DNA of 64,000 nucleotides from Mesorhizobium shangrilense. Lineage in GTDB: Bacteria; Pseudomonadota; Alphaproteobacteria; Rhizobiales; Rhizobiaceae. Where the stretch lies: positions 928,501 to 992,500 of the forward strand of contig NZ_JAQGPN010000001.1 of the NCBI RefSeq assembly GCF_028826155.1. The letters are read 5' to 3'. This document shows positions 21,219 through 30,485 of the stretch, one piece after another. The position numbers and the translations under genes were made by a program. Below the pieces are notes generated by a model. The model searched no databases, was not told the DNA's origin, and saw nothing but the letters and a program-made list of their open reading frames with translations. The stretch's first letter is position 1, and each line of letters begins with the position of its first letter.

Positions 21219-22013
21219 CTATGCTGCCTTGTTCGGAGTGCCGGCATGCGCCGACTTGGTGCGGGCCTGCAGGTCACGCAGTGTCTTCAGCTCCAGCGCC
21301 GTGGGCGCCGGCGTTTCCTCAAGATGGTCGGCGAACTTCACGGTCCAGCCGCACGTCTCCTGCACCTTGTCACGGCTGACGCCCGGATGCAGCGAGACGA
21401 CGGTGAATTCCCTGGTTACCGGATCGGGCTTCCAGATCGCGAGGTCGGTGATGAGCAGCGTCGGTCCCGCCGTTTCGATCCCCAGTCGCTGGCGATGGTC
21501 GCCGCCGTCGCCGTGGCCGAACGAGGTGTAGAAGTCGATCTTGTCGACCATGCCGCGCTTCGACTGCGCCATGGTCACATATATCTGCTGTGCCGAGGTC
21601 GCGATCTCGGGTGCGCCGCCGCCGCCGGGAAGGCGGGTCTTTGGATGGGCATAATCGCCGATGACAGTGGTGTTGATATTCCCGAACCTGTCGATCTGCG
21701 CCGCCCCCAGGAAACCGATGGTGATGCGCCCGCCCTGCAGCCAGTAGCGGAACATCTCCGGCACCGACACCGTCGTCACCGCGGTCTCGCACAATTCGCC
21801 GTCGCCGATCGACAGAGGCAGCACGTCGGGCTTGGTTCCTATGGTTCCGCTTTCATATATCAAGCATATATCAGGTGCATGGGTCAGCCGTGCGACGTTG
21901 CAGGCAGCCGAAGGGGCGCCGATGCCGACGAAGCATACATCGTCGCCACGGAGCGCGCGCGAGGCCGCAATCGTCATCATCTCGCTCGGGGTGAAATCGA
22001 CTGGCTGGCTCAT
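21219..22013 (-). CDS. pcaJ: 3-oxoacid CoA-transferase subunit B
   Basis: 264 residues. With PcaI it transfers CoA from succinyl-CoA to 3-oxoadipate. The active-site glutamate lies in IYESGTIG (Glu54), and the block LPGGGGAPEIATSAQ is typical. The ATG at 22013 overlaps the end of pcaI by four bases. This subunit is longer than the about 215 residues of many PcaJ proteins, as in glutaconate-transferase-like forms of this family common in alphaproteobacteria. Confidence 0.92.
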   Translation of the reverse strand: MSQPVDFTPSEMMTIAASRALRGDDVCFVGIGAPSAACNVARLTHAPDICLIYESGTIGTKPDVLPLSIGDGELCETAVTTVSVPEMFRYWLQGGRITIGFLGAAQIDRFGNINTTVIGDYAHPKTRLPGGGGAPEIATSAQQIYVTMAQSKRGMVDKIDFYTSFGHGDGGDHRQRLGIETAGPTLLITDLAIWKPDPVTREFTVVSLHPGVSRDKVQETCGWTVKFADHLEETPAPTALELKTLRDLQARTKSAHAGTPNKAA

Positions 22014-22867
22014 TTGGCGCTCCTCAGATGCGCAACGCGCGCGGCAAAATCGTCGGCGCTCTTCTCCATCACATTGGCCTGCATCCACGCCTGGAAACGG
22101 TCGCGGTCCGCCGCGATCTCGTCCCATTCCAGATAGGCGGCGTTGTCGCGCGCATAGTAGCCGTGGGTGTAGGAGGGATGCGAGCCGCCGGGCACCACCG
22201 CGATCGCCTTGATCGTCCAGGCAGGCAGGATCGTCAGGTTGGGATGCAGGCCCTCGAAATCGTCGACGACCTCCTCCACCGTCACCACTGCGCGCTTCGC
22301 CGCGAGCACGGCCTCCTTCTGGATGCCGATGATGCCCTCGATGAGCACGTTGCCCTTGCGGTCGGCCTTCTGCGCATGGATGAAGGTGACGTCGGGCCGG
22401 ATCGACGGCACGGCGGCGAGTTTTTCGCCCGTGAACGGGCACTCGACCCATTTGATGTTCGGGTTGACCTCTGCCAGCCCGGCGCCGCGATAGCCGCGAA
22501 AGATCGCGCATGGCAGGCCCGCAGCCCCCGCCTCATAGGCGTTCGCCATGCCTGCGTGGCTGTGCTCCTCCACCTCGACCGACCGCGGCCAGCCGTTTTC
22601 GATCGAGTCGCGGGCTCGCCTGAGCAATCCGACGCCGGGATTGCCGACGTAGGAAAACACCAGCTTTCGCACCATGCCCATGCCGACCATCTGGTCGTAG
22701 ACCAAGTCCGGCGTCATGCGGATCAGCGTGAGGTCCTTGAACCCCTGGCGGATCGCCTCATGCGCGGCGGCGGTCGGTATCAGGTGGGTGAAGCCTTCGA
22801 AGGCGACCGTGTCGCCGTCGTTCAGGTTTTCGGCGACCGCCTGTTGCAGCGCCATGAACTTCGCCAT
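22010..22867 (-). CDS. pcaI: 3-oxoacid CoA-transferase subunit A
   Basis: 285 residues of the CoA-transferase subunit A family, including DGDTVAFEGFTHLIPTA and KLVFSYVGNPGVG. It forms the 3-oxoadipate:succinyl-CoA transferase with PcaJ. The ATG at 22867 has AGGAG at ideal spacing; an earlier TTG at 22885 would run into the operator. It is transcribed divergently from pcaR across a 63-base space holding a PcaR-type box. Confidence 0.92.
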   Translation of the reverse strand: MAKFMALQQAVAENLNDGDTVAFEGFTHLIPTAAAHEAIRQGFKDLTLIRMTPDLVYDQMVGMGMVRKLVFSYVGNPGVGLLRRARDSIENGWPRSVEVEEHSHAGMANAYEAGAAGLPCAIFRGYRGAGLAEVNPNIKWVECPFTGEKLAAVPSIRPDVTFIHAQKADRKGNVLIEGIIGIQKEAVLAAKRAVVTVEEVVDDFEGLHPNLTILPAWTIKAIAVVPGGSHPSYTHGYYARDNAAYLEWDEIAADRDRFQAWMQANVMEKSADDFAARVAHLRSAK

Positions 22868-22887
22868 GTCCGCGCTCCTTCTCAAAA

Positions 22888-22902
22888 GTTCGTATTGCGA
22901 AC
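22888..22902. promoter_or_regulatory. PcaR-type operator between pcaI and pcaR
   Basis: Inverted repeat GTTCG, TATTG, CGAAC in the 63-base divergent region. IclR-family pca regulators (PcaR, PobR, PcaU) bind GTTCG-containing palindromes. The site is 21 bases from the pcaI start and 29 from the pcaR start, so it could control both genes. Confidence 0.7.
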
Positions 22903-22930
22903 AGATGTTTTATATGCGATACATGCGTAC

Positions 22931-23731
22931 ATGCCTACAGAAATCGAGTCAACTGACAATTCATCGCCGGACCAGGCGCGCGACCTCGTGGGATCGCTCA
23001 TCAAGGGCCTGTCGGTCATGGAGATCCTGGCCGTACACCCGCAGGGGATGACGCTGACCGAGATGGCCGAGGAGACGGGGCTGACACGCGCCGGCGCGCG
23101 CCGCTTCCTGCTCACCCTGACGGCGAGCGGGTATGCGCAGCAGGACGGCCGCCGCTTCACGCTGACGCCGAAGCTGATCTCGGTGGCGCGCAGCTGGCTG
23201 GGCCGCGCATCGCTGTGGACCTATGCCGAACCCTTCATGCGGGAGGTGTCGGAAGCGCTGAACGAATCCTGTTCGGCCGCGGTGCTGGCGGGCGAGGACG
23301 TCGTCTATGTCGCCCGGGTACCGGGCCGGCACATCGTCAGCATCGCGCTCAGCGTCGGCACGCGCCTGCCGGCCTACTGCACCTCGATGGGCCGCGTCCT
23401 GCTGTCGGACCTGGACGATGCCGAACTCGAACGCTTCCTTGCAGCGGCAAAGATCGAGCAGCGCACTGCAAAGACGATCACCAACCGCACCGCATTGGCA
23501 GATACGATCCGCCGCGCCGGCACACAGGGCTACGCGATCGTCGACGAGGAGCTGGAACCCGGATTGCGCTCAATCGCCGTGCCGATCCGCAACAGGAAGG
23601 GTAGGATAGAGGCGGCGATCAACGTGTCGACGCAGTCGGCTCGCCTGTCAGTCGCCGAAATGCGAACGGAAATCCTGCCGCATTTGCAGACGGCAGCCGT
23701 TCGCATCGAGGCATTCTTCGCTGTCGGCTAG
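22931..23731 (+). CDS. pcaR: IclR-family regulator of the pca pathway
   Basis: 266 residues: N-terminal winged HTH (SVMEILAVHPQGMTLTEMAEETGLTRAGARRFL across residues 29-61) and a C-terminal IclR effector domain (ALSVGTRLPAYCTSMGRVLLS; EELEPGLRSIAVPIRN). Divergent placement from pcaIJF and the GTTCG-type box match PcaR, which in this group activates or represses the 3-oxoadipate steps. ATG 22931 starts the family N-terminus. The weak spot is the absence of a clear Shine-Dalgarno sequence. Confidence 0.9.
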   Translation: MPTEIESTDNSSPDQARDLVGSLIKGLSVMEILAVHPQGMTLTEMAEETGLTRAGARRFLLTLTASGYAQQDGRRFTLTPKLISVARSWLGRASLWTYAEPFMREVSEALNESCSAAVLAGEDVVYVARVPGRHIVSIALSVGTRLPAYCTSMGRVLLSDLDDAELERFLAAAKIEQRTAKTITNRTALADTIRRAGTQGYAIVDEELEPGLRSIAVPIRNRKGRIEAAINVSTQSARLSVAEMRTEILPHLQTAAVRIEAFFAVG

Positions 23732-23753
23732 GCCGCGAACGCGAAACGAATGT

Positions 23754-23768
23754 GCCGGAAGATCCGGC
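23754..23768. terminator. Short hairpin between convergent genes
   Basis: GCCGGA, AGA, TCCGGC forms a perfect six-base stem in the 40-base gap between the ends of pcaR and the UPF0502 gene. No T-tract follows, so only a possible two-way pause or Rho-aided terminator. Confidence 0.35.
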
Positions 23769-23771
23769 GGG

Positions 23772-24416
23772 CTACGCGTCGCCGCTCAGCCTCTTCAACT
23801 GCTCGGCAAGCGATGCGACCTGCTGCTCGAGGGCGGCGACACGCGTCTCGAGATCCTCCGGATAGGCGCTGACGGCCGGCCGGATGGCTGCCGGCTGGCT
23901 CGACACCTCCACCGGGCCGGAAAGCAGGTGCGCATAGCGCTCCTCGCGCTGGCCGGGCCCGCGCTCGATCAGCTGCACCAGCGGCGGCCTGCGGCCGATC
24001 ATCAGGTCGAGATTGCTGCGAACGTCGTCGATCGAGGAGAACCTCGCCATGCGCTCCGCACGGGCGAGCAGTTCGTGCGCCGTCTGAGGGCCGCGCAGGA
24101 TCATCAGGCCGAGCAGGGCGATCTGCGCCTGCGTCAGCGAGAAGCGCTGCGCGAGCAGATGCTCGTAGCGCTCGACGCGCGAGGCGAAGGCCTGCCGCAC
24201 CAGTCCCTTCTGCTCCAGCGTCGAAAGCGCGCGCCGCACATCCACCAGTTCCAGCGCCATCACAGGATCGCGCGCCGTCTTCTGATTGGCGGCCGCATGT
24301 GCGCCATTGAGCGTCAGCGGATAGACGTCCGGCGTCAGCTCCTTCTTCTCGACGAGACAGCCGAGCACGCGGGCTTCGATGGGGGTGAGGAGGGGGAGGT
24401 CAGGCTGATCGGTCAT
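23772..24416 (-). CDS. UPF0502 (YceH/DUF480) family protein
   Basis: 214 residues. Two winged-helix units are predicted: LTPIEARVLGCLVEKKELTPDVYPLTLN at the start and LTQAQIALLGLMILRGPQTAHEL in the middle, followed by a C-terminal coiled coil (LETRVAALEQQVASLAEQLKRL region). This is the DUF480/YceH family, which has a DNA-binding-like fold but no established role. ATG 24416 is used; GTG 24425 adds only three residues. It converges with pcaR and is divergent from the following membrane protein gene. Confidence 0.88.
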   Translation of the reverse strand: MTDQPDLPLLTPIEARVLGCLVEKKELTPDVYPLTLNGAHAAANQKTARDPVMALELVDVRRALSTLEQKGLVRQAFASRVERYEHLLAQRFSLTQAQIALLGLMILRGPQTAHELLARAERMARFSSIDDVRSNLDLMIGRRPPLVQLIERGPGQREERYAHLLSGPVEVSSQPAAIRPAVSAYPEDLETRVAALEQQVASLAEQLKRLSGDA

Positions 24417-24554
24417 GGTCCGCACGCACTACACGAGAGACACCGGCGCGGGCAAGTCGCGTCAGGCCCGGCGCTGGCGTCGGCCGCCACGCGAAGACTG
24501 GACAGCTCGCGAAGATGTGATCTGATGCGGCGTTTCTCTTGCAGGAGGGGTGCA

Positions 24555-25070
24555 ATGTTCTTCGGGGTTTCCACGCTTCAGACATTCCACGTGCTCGTCA
24601 GCCTTGTCGGCATCGTCAGCGGACTGGTCGTCCTCTACGGCCTGCTGACGTCACAGAGGATGAGCACGCTCACCGCAATTTTCCTGGCCACGACGCTGGT
24701 GACCACGCTCACCGGGTTCCTGTTTCCCATCACAGTCTTCACGCCTGCGCTCGGCGTCGGCGTCATCTCGACGCTGGTGATGATCGTCGCGCTTCTGGCG
24801 CGCTATCCGCGCCGGATGCGGGGCCCCTGGCGCGCGATCTATGTCGTGACCGCTGTTCTGTCGCTCTACCTGAACGTCTTCGTCCTGGTGGTACAGCTGT
24901 TCCTGAAGGTTCCCGCCCTCAACGCGCTGGCGCCGAACGGATCGGAACCGCCCCTCGCGGTCGCGCAAGGGCTGGTCCTGCTCTTCTTCGTGGTCACCGG
25001 CTACCTTGCGGTGCGCCGGTTCCACCCGGTCGGAGCGTTCGGCCGCGCAGCGGCCCAGGGCAATCCCTAG
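24555..25070 (+). CDS. Small integral membrane protein, unknown function
   Basis: 171 residues with five likely membrane segments (about 10-30, 39-57, 64-84, 96-117, 138-157) separated by short loops, one basic (RYPRRMRG). I do not recognise a characterised family. ATG 24555 has a strong GGAGGGG nine bases upstream. Its end overlaps the stop of sdhB on the other strand by four bases. Confidence 0.75.
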   Translation: MFFGVSTLQTFHVLVSLVGIVSGLVVLYGLLTSQRMSTLTAIFLATTLVTTLTGFLFPITVFTPALGVGVISTLVMIVALLARYPRRMRGPWRAIYVVTAVLSLYLNVFVLVVQLFLKVPALNALAPNGSEPPLAVAQGLVLLFFVVTGYLAVRRFHPVGAFGRAAAQGNP

Positions 25071-25846
25071 ACCCTGCGCTCCACCATCATCTTCTTGATC
25101 TCGGCGATCGCCTTGGCGGGGTTGAGGCCCTTGGGGCAGGTCTGCGCGCAGTTCATGATGGTGTGGCAGCGATAGAGGCGGAACGGGTCCTCGAGATTGT
25201 CGAGGCGCTCGCCCTTTGCTTCGTCGCGGGAATCGATCAGCCAGCGATAGGCCTGCAGCAGAACGGCGGGGCCGAGGTAGCGGTCGCCGTTCCACCAGTA
25301 GCTCGGGCATGACGTCTGGCAGCAGAAGCACAGGATGCACTCGTAGAGGCCATCGAGCTTCTGCCGGTCCTCGTGGCTCTGCAGCCATTCCTTGGCCGGC
25401 TCAGGGGAGACGGTCTTGAGGTAGGGATCGATCGAGGTGAGCTGCGCGTAGGGCACGGTGAGGTCGGGCACGAGATCCTTCACCACCGGCATATGCGGCA
25501 GCGGGTAGACTTTTACGGCCCCCGAAATGTCGTCCATGCCCTTGGTGCAGGCCAGCGTGTTGGCGCCGTCGATGTTCATGGCGCAGGAGCCGCAGATGCC
25601 CTCGCGGCATGAGCGGCGCAGCGTCAGCGTCGGATCGACCTTGTTCTTGATCCAGAGCAGCGCGTCGAGAACCATCGGCCCGCAATCGTCGAGATCGACG
25701 AAGTAGGTGTCGATGCGGGGGTTCTCGTCGTCGTCCGGCGACCAGCGGTAAATCCGGTACTCGCGCAGGTTCTTCGCGCCTTCCGGCTTCGGCCAGGTCT
25801 TGCCGGGGCGGATCTGCGAGTTCTTGGGAAGGGTGAGTTCGACCAT
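25067..25846 (-). CDS. sdhB: Succinate dehydrogenase iron-sulfur subunit
   Basis: 259 residues. It carries electrons from the flavin to quinone in complex II. Cysteine motifs for all three clusters are present: CREGICGSC with a later Cys for 2Fe-2[12 protein letters not shown], and CAQTCPKG for the 4Fe-4S and 3Fe-4S centres. It is the last gene of the sdhC-sdhD-sdhA-sdhB operon, 15 bases after sdhA. Confidence 0.97.
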   Translation of the reverse strand: MVELTLPKNSQIRPGKTWPKPEGAKNLREYRIYRWSPDDDENPRIDTYFVDLDDCGPMVLDALLWIKNKVDPTLTLRRSCREGICGSCAMNIDGANTLACTKGMDDISGAVKVYPLPHMPVVKDLVPDLTVPYAQLTSIDPYLKTVSPEPAKEWLQSHEDRQKLDGLYECILCFCCQTSCPSYWWNGDRYLGPAVLLQAYRWLIDSRDEAKGERLDNLEDPFRLYRCHTIMNCAQTCPKGLNPAKAIAEIKKMMVERRV

Positions 25847-25861
25847 GGTTCCGTCCCTGCC

Positions 25862-27691
25862 TCAGTAAACCCGCGCCTTGGGCGCGATTTTCTTGGGGTC
25901 GATACCGCCCTGTTCCACCGGCAGCATGGTTTCCGTCTTCACCGGCCTGTAGTCGAGCTTGACCTTGCCGTTGGCATCCACCCAGGAGAGCGTGTGCTTG
26001 CGCCAGTTGGCGTCGTCGCGGGAGGAGAAATCCTCGCGGGCGTGCGCGCCGCGGCTCTCCTTGCGCGCCTCCGCGCCGTAGACCGTGGTGATGGCGTTGG
26101 CCATCAGGTTTTCCAGTTCCAGCGTCTCGACGAGGTCTGAGTTCCAGATCATCGAGCGGTCGAACACCTTGATGTCCTTCAGCTCGCCCCAGATTTCCGA
26201 AATGCGCTTGCAGCCGTTCTCCAGCGATTCCTGCGTGCGGAAGACGGCGGCGTCGTCCTGCATGGCGCGCTGCATCTTCTCGCGAAGATGGGCCGTCGGC
26301 GTCTTGCCGTCGGCATGGCGCAGCCGGTCGAAGCGATCCATGATCTTGTCGACCGCGGCCGTGTTGAGATCGGGGACCTTGCTCTCGCGGTCCACCACCT
26401 CGCCCGCCTTGATGGCTGCGGCGCGGCCGAAGACGACCAGATCGATCAGCGAGTTGGAGCCGAGGCGGTTGGCGCCGTGCACCGATGCGCAGCCGGCCTC
26501 GCCGACGGCCATCAGGCCGAGGATCACGCGGTCCGGATCGAGCGGGGTGGGGTTCAGCACCTCGCCCCAGTAGTTCGTCGGGATGCCGCCCATGTTGTAG
26601 TGGACGGTCGGCAGCACCGGGATAGGCTCACGCGTCACGTCGACGCCGGCGAAAATCTTCGCGCTCTCGGAGATGCCGGGCAGCCGCTCGTGCAGCACCG
26701 CCGGATCGAGATGGTCGAGGTGCAGGAAGATGTGGTCCTTGTTCTTGCCGACGCCGCGCCCGTCGCGGATCTCAAGCGTCATGCAACGCGAAACGACGTC
26801 GCGCGAGGCGAGGTCCTTCGCCGACGGCGCATAGCGCTCCATGAAGCGCTCGCCTTCGGAGTTGACGAGGTAGCCGCCTTCGCCTCGCGCGCCCTCGGTG
26901 ATCAGGCAGCCCGCGCCGTAGATGCCGGTCGGGTGGAACTGGACGAACTCCATGTCCTGCAGCGGCAGGCCGGCGCGCGCCACCATCCCGCCGCCGTCGC
27001 CGGTGCAGGTGTGGGCGCTAGTCGCCGAGAAATAGGCGCGGCCGTAGCCGCCGGTCGCCAGCACGACCATCTTGGCCGAGAAGCGGTGAATGGTGCCGTC
27101 GTCGAGGTTCCAGGCGACAACGCCGGTGCAGGCGCCGTCTTCCATGATCAGGTCGAGCGCGAAATACTCGACGAAGAACTGCGCGCTGTGGCGCAGCGAC
27201 TGGCCGTAGAGCGTGTGCAGGATGGCGTGGCCGGTGCGGTCGGCGGCAGCACAGGTGCGCTGCACGGGCGGGCCGTCGCCGAAGTTCATCATGTGGCCGC
27301 CGAACGGCCGCTGGTAGATCTTGCCTTCCTCGGTGCGGGAGAAGGGCACGCCGTAGTGCTCGAGCTCGTAGACGGCGGCCGGCGCCTCGCGCGCCAGGTA
27401 CTCCATGGCGTCGGTGTCGCCCAGCCAGTCCGACCCCTTGACGGTGTCGTACATGTGCCACTGCCAGCTATCCGGGCCCATGTTCTGCAGGGAGGCGGCG
27501 ATGCCGCCCTGTGCCGCGACGGTGTGGGAGCGCGTCGGGAAGACCTTGGTGATACAGGCCGTCTTCAGACCCTGCTCGGCCATGCCGAGGGTCGCGCGAA
27601 GTCCGGCCCCGCCGGCGCCGACCACCACCACGTCGAACTTGTGGTCGACATAGTTGTAGGCCGCTCCGGCCTTCTTTTGTGCGTCAGCCAC
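25862..27691 (-). CDS. sdhA: Succinate dehydrogenase flavoprotein subunit
   Basis: 609 residues. It oxidises succinate to fumarate. Features are the FAD fold [12 protein letters not shown], the covalent-FAD histidine in [11 protein letters not shown] (His56), QFHPTGI, substrate-binding [10 protein letters not shown] and RLGSNSL. It is three bases from sdhD. Full length, no anomalies seen. Confidence 0.97.
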   Translation of the reverse strand: MADAQKKAGAAYNYVDHKFDVVVVGAGGAGLRATLGMAEQGLKTACITKVFPTRSHTVAAQGGIAASLQNMGPDSWQWHMYDTVKGSDWLGDTDAMEYLAREAPAAVYELEHYGVPFSRTEEGKIYQRPFGGHMMNFGDGPPVQRTCAAADRTGHAILHTLYGQSLRHSAQFFVEYFALDLIMEDGACTGVVAWNLDDGTIHRFSAKMVVLATGGYGRAYFSATSAHTCTGDGGGMVARAGLPLQDMEFVQFHPTGIYGAGCLITEGARGEGGYLVNSEGERFMERYAPSAKDLASRDVVSRCMTLEIRDGRGVGKNKDHIFLHLDHLDPAVLHERLPGISESAKIFAGVDVTREPIPVLPTVHYNMGGIPTNYWGEVLNPTPLDPDRVILGLMAVGEAGCASVHGANRLGSNSLIDLVVFGRAAAIKAGEVVDRESKVPDLNTAAVDKIMDRFDRLRHADGKTPTAHLREKMQRAMQDDAAVFRTQESLENGCKRISEIWGELKDIKVFDRSMIWNSDLVETLELENLMANAITTVYGAEARKESRGAHAREDFSSRDDANWRKHTLSWVDANGKVKLDYRPVKTETMLPVEQGGIDPKKIAPKARVY

Positions 27692-27694
27692 GCC

Positions 27695-28078
27695 TCAGCC
27701 TCCGAATGCGATCTTGAGCAGCGCGAACACGCAGGCCGCCGCGACAACGGCGGTGAAGAAGGTGTTCAGCACGATCAGCGCGAGCTTGTTGCCCTCGCTG
27801 TGAACGTAATCCTCGATGACGATCTGCATGCCGAGGCGCATGTGGTAGAGCACCGAGAGCACGACCAGGATCATGACGAGCGCAACGAATGGCTGGCCGA
27901 GCGCGGCGCGCACCTCGGCATAGCTCGCCCCGTTCAGGGAAATCAGGAACCCCACGAAAAACAGCATCAGCGGGATGTTGGCGATGGCCGTGACCCGCTG
28001 CCGCCAGAAATGGCCGGTGCCCTCGCGAGCGGAACCCAGTCCGCGGACCTTGCCGAGCGGAGTGCGCATGTCGCTCAT
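27695..28078 (-). CDS. sdhD: Succinate dehydrogenase membrane anchor subunit
   Basis: 127 residues with three membrane helices. The motif YHMRLGMQIVIEDYVHSEG carries the haem-ligand histidine and the quinone-site region. N-terminus MSDMRTPLGKVRGLGSA is typical of alphaproteobacteria. It follows sdhC by two bases and precedes sdhA. Confidence 0.95.
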   Translation of the reverse strand: MSDMRTPLGKVRGLGSAREGTGHFWRQRVTAIANIPLMLFFVGFLISLNGASYAEVRAALGQPFVALVMILVVLSVLYHMRLGMQIVIEDYVHSEGNKLALIVLNTFFTAVVAAACVFALLKIAFGG

Positions 28079-28080
28079 GA

Positions 28081-28485
28081 TCAGAAACCCCTCGCGGCGT
28101 AGCCGGCGATCCAAACCAGCACGGTGAGTACGATCGAGCAGACCAGGGTCGCCCAGGCGATCTTCGACGCCGTCTCCTTCTCGAGTCCGGCTCCGGTGTC
28201 CCAGATGAGATGACGGATGCCGCCCATCATGTGATGGAAGAGCGTCCAGGTGTAGCCGAACAGGATGATGCGACCGAACCAGCTGCCGAAGACCGCGTTG
28301 GCGATCTCGAATTGGCGCTCGGAGCTGGCGGCGGCGATGAGCCACCACGCGACGAGCAAGGTGCCGAAGTAGAGCGCGCCGCCGGTGATGCGATGCACGA
28401 TCGACATCGTCATCGTGATCGTCGGACGATAGATCGAAAGGTGCGGCGATAGCGGTCGCTGGCGGGTGGCTGTGGATCTGCTCAT
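28081..28485 (-). CDS. sdhC: Succinate dehydrogenase cytochrome b556 subunit
   Basis: 134 residues, three membrane helices, with RPLSPHLSIYRP at the start and the haem-histidine block FHHMMGGIRHLIWD. It is the first gene of the sdh operon; its promoter lies in the 326-base region shared with the divergent secreted-protein gene. Confidence 0.95.
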   Translation of the reverse strand: MSRSTATRQRPLSPHLSIYRPTITMTMSIVHRITGGALYFGTLLVAWWLIAAASSERQFEIANAVFGSWFGRIILFGYTWTLFHHMMGGIRHLIWDTGAGLEKETASKIAWATLVCSIVLTVLVWIAGYAARGF

Positions 28486-28811
28486 GGCTCCCCCGGGATT
28501 GATGTCACGAGTATCCGCAGGACGGCATGGATGTTCCGTCTCGCAACCCAGGACGATGGCGTTCTAATGCGGTTTTTGCAGTGCGTCAAAGCCGAAAAAT
28601 CATTCAACTATAGTGATTTACTCTGCACGCGGCGGTGCGGCGCACTTCAATCGATTTGACGTCGTCGCCCCTTGCGGGCGTCGGCCGCCACCGCCGCCCG
28701 TTAATCACAAATCGGCACCGTTGCCAACAAATGCTGCCAGCCCCTTAACAAACGTTAACAAAAGGTTAATTTGTGCGGGGAGGCCGCGGCTTCTGATTTG
28801 GGAGATCGCTG
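28486..28811. other. 326-base divergent promoter region (sdhC / secreted protein)
   Basis: No gene seen. The sdhC side contains no palindrome that I can assign. The right end is AT-rich and holds the CtrA-type box (28745-28769) just before the secreted-protein gene. The middle part is a C-rich stretch without a reading frame. Confidence 0.6.
28745..28769 (+). promoter_or_regulatory. CtrA-type binding site(s)
   Basis: Three TTAA units lie in a row: 28745-28748, 28755-28758 and 28766-28769. The last two are separated by exactly seven bases, the TTAA-N7-TTAA consensus of the alphaproteobacterial cell-cycle regulator CtrA; the first pair has six. The site is about 43 bases before the start of the gene at 28812. 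Confidence 0.6.
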
Positions 28812-29192
28812 ATGGGTTCGTTGAAGGTTGCGCGTAGTTTCAAGGCTGGCTTGCTGTTCGCCTGTGTGGCCGGCTTTGCCGGTCTTGGGACGCCCGCTCT
28901 GGCGGGCGAACGTCTGCGAGATCACGTCTACTCCGATTCGTACGGCAACCTCGTCGTCTACAGCAGCGCCGGCTACAAGCGCATCGTGGTTGGCCAGGGG
29001 CACTTGGCAAAGAAGCTGGCGGCCGAGACCGGCGCAGCCCTCGGCGAGCCCAAGGTGGTCTATCTCGACGAGAACGACGCATACTATGTGGCCGACTGCT
29101 ACCGGCCACCGGTGTTCGTGAAAGGCCGCAGCTACATGTACGGGCTGGCCGATGGCGAAATGCCGGTCTTGTCCGGGTGCGCGCGCCGGTAG
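28812..29192 (+). CDS. Small secreted protein, probable CtrA target
   Basis: 126 residues. A signal peptide (residues 1-31, hydrophobic core LLFACVAGFAGLG, cleavage near ALA-GE) precedes a mature domain of about 95 residues with DSYGNLVVYSSAGYKRIVVGQG and two cysteines (Cys97 region DCYRPP, and SGCARR at the end) that could form a disulfide. No known family recognised; it resembles conserved short exported rhizobial proteins. GGGAGATC precedes the ATG. A CtrA-type box directly upstream suggests cell-cycle or envelope-linked expression. Confidence 0.7.
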   Translation: MGSLKVARSFKAGLLFACVAGFAGLGTPALAGERLRDHVYSDSYGNLVVYSSAGYKRIVVGQGHLAKKLAAETGAALGEPKVVYLDENDAYYVADCYRPPVFVKGRSYMYGLADGEMPVLSGCARR

Positions 29193-29195
29193 CGG

Positions 29196-30389
29196 CTAGT
29201 CCATGACCAATCGCGGCGGACTCGCCGTGACCGTCCGCTCCGACACTCTTACACAATCCCTGCCGCTGCGCTTGGCGGCATAGAGCGCCGCGTCAGCGCG
29301 GCGCATCATGTCGTCGGCCCGTTCTCCCGGCGCGAGTTCCGCCACGCCGAAACTTGCCGTGAACCGACGGTCCTCCGGCAGGCCGTCGATCTGCATGGCG
29401 CTGAAGGCCGTGCGCGCGCCCTCGGCAAAGAGGCGGGCCGCCACCAGGTTCGTCCCCGGCAGCATGATGGCGAATTCCTCGCCGCCGATGCGCCCCGCGA
29501 TCTGCGCATGGGTGGCCGCTTGCTGCAGGAAGCGCGCGAAGGCGACCAGCACCTGGTCGCCCGCCGCGTGACCGTAGCTGTCGTTGATCGACTTGAAGTG
29601 ATCGAGATCCGTGATGACCAGCGAAACCGGCATGCCCTGCCGCAGCGCGCGTTCGACGGCAAGAGACGCCCGGCGTTCGAAACCGCGCCGGTTGTGCAGG
29701 CCCGACAGCGTATCGAGCTCCGACTTTTCCGTTGCTTCCTGCAGGATGTCGCGGACGAGCACGACCATCGCCGACAATGCGATCGCGATGGCGAAGACGG
29801 TTCCGAGCGCCTGCGACACCATCGCGTAGTTGCTATCGAGGTAGGCGCTCGGGTTCTCGCCCCAGCCGCCGACCGCATGCGCGATGAAGGGCTTTGCCAT
29901 GAAGTGCAACGCACTGAAACCGAGCAACGCCGCCATTGCATAGTCCATCTTGCGCTTTCGAGCCGAAACCAGCACGACGGCCACGGCAATCGCCTGCATC
30001 GCAAAGTATGGCGTCTGGTAGGCGATCATGCGCGTCAGCGAGTGGCGGGGCAGGCCGTCGACGAGTACAGTCGCCAGAGTGCCGAGCAGGACGATCGCAA
30101 GCGACGCCACGAACGGCTGGCGAACCTGATAGCGGCAGGCAAGGCCGATGTTGAACGCGCCCATGCCGAGCAGCAGCGCGGCGGCCCCAGCCGCGACGAC
30201 CGGCGGAGAGCCATTGATCCAGCGCACGCTGAACTCGATCAACGAGTAGGTAATGCCGAACAGGTAGGCCGCCGCAAGCCACCGACCCGGCTCGCGGGTC
30301 CTGTCATAGGACGCGATCGCCAGGAAAGCCGCAGCCATCACTCCGGCAACAGCCAGATTGATCGCCAATATGAAAATCGCTCCGCCCAT
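29196..30389 (-). CDS. Membrane GGDEF protein, probable diguanylate cyclase 1
   Basis: About 397 residues. Residues 1-220 contain roughly seven membrane helices; the C-terminal half is a GGDEF domain with the metal and substrate motifs DLDHFKSINDSYGH, GRIGGEEFAI and a C-terminal DAALYAAKRSGRD. The active-site sequence is GGEEF, compatible with cyclic di-GMP synthesis. The RxxD inhibitory site upstream of the motif is absent. The start is uncertain: ATG 30389 fits the first helix best, GTG 30428 would add 13 residues. A paralogue of the same layout lies just upstream on the same strand. Confidence 0.88.
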   Translation of the reverse strand: MGGAIFILAINLAVAGVMAAAFLAIASYDRTREPGRWLAAAYLFGITYSLIEFSVRWINGSPPVVAAGAAALLLGMGAFNIGLACRYQVRQPFVASLAIVLLGTLATVLVDGLPRHSLTRMIAYQTPYFAMQAIAVAVVLVSARKRKMDYAMAALLGFSALHFMAKPFIAHAVGGWGENPSAYLDSNYAMVSQALGTVFAIAIALSAMVVLVRDILQEATEKSELDTLSGLHNRRGFERRASLAVERALRQGMPVSLVITDLDHFKSINDSYGHAAGDQVLVAFARFLQQAATHAQIAGRIGGEEFAIMLPGTNLVAARLFAEGARTAFSAMQIDGLPEDRRFTASFGVAELAPGERADDMMRRADAALYAAKRSGRDCVRVSERTVTASPPRLVMD

Positions 30390-30485
30390 TCCATCCGACC
30401 GATTTTGGGAGGTAAAAATCACATCCACGCGAAAAAGCCGTTAACGCGAGACGTTGAAGAGCCAGCGGAGCGACACAAGGCGCAA

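Noticed and set aside
21219..22511. 430-residue version of pcaJ
   Set aside because: The first 166 residues are a wrong-frame reading of pcaI; the true start at 22013 overlaps pcaI by four bases.
26288..28102. 604-residue plus-strand frame
   Set aside because: Antisense to sdhA and sdhD, both complete and conserved.
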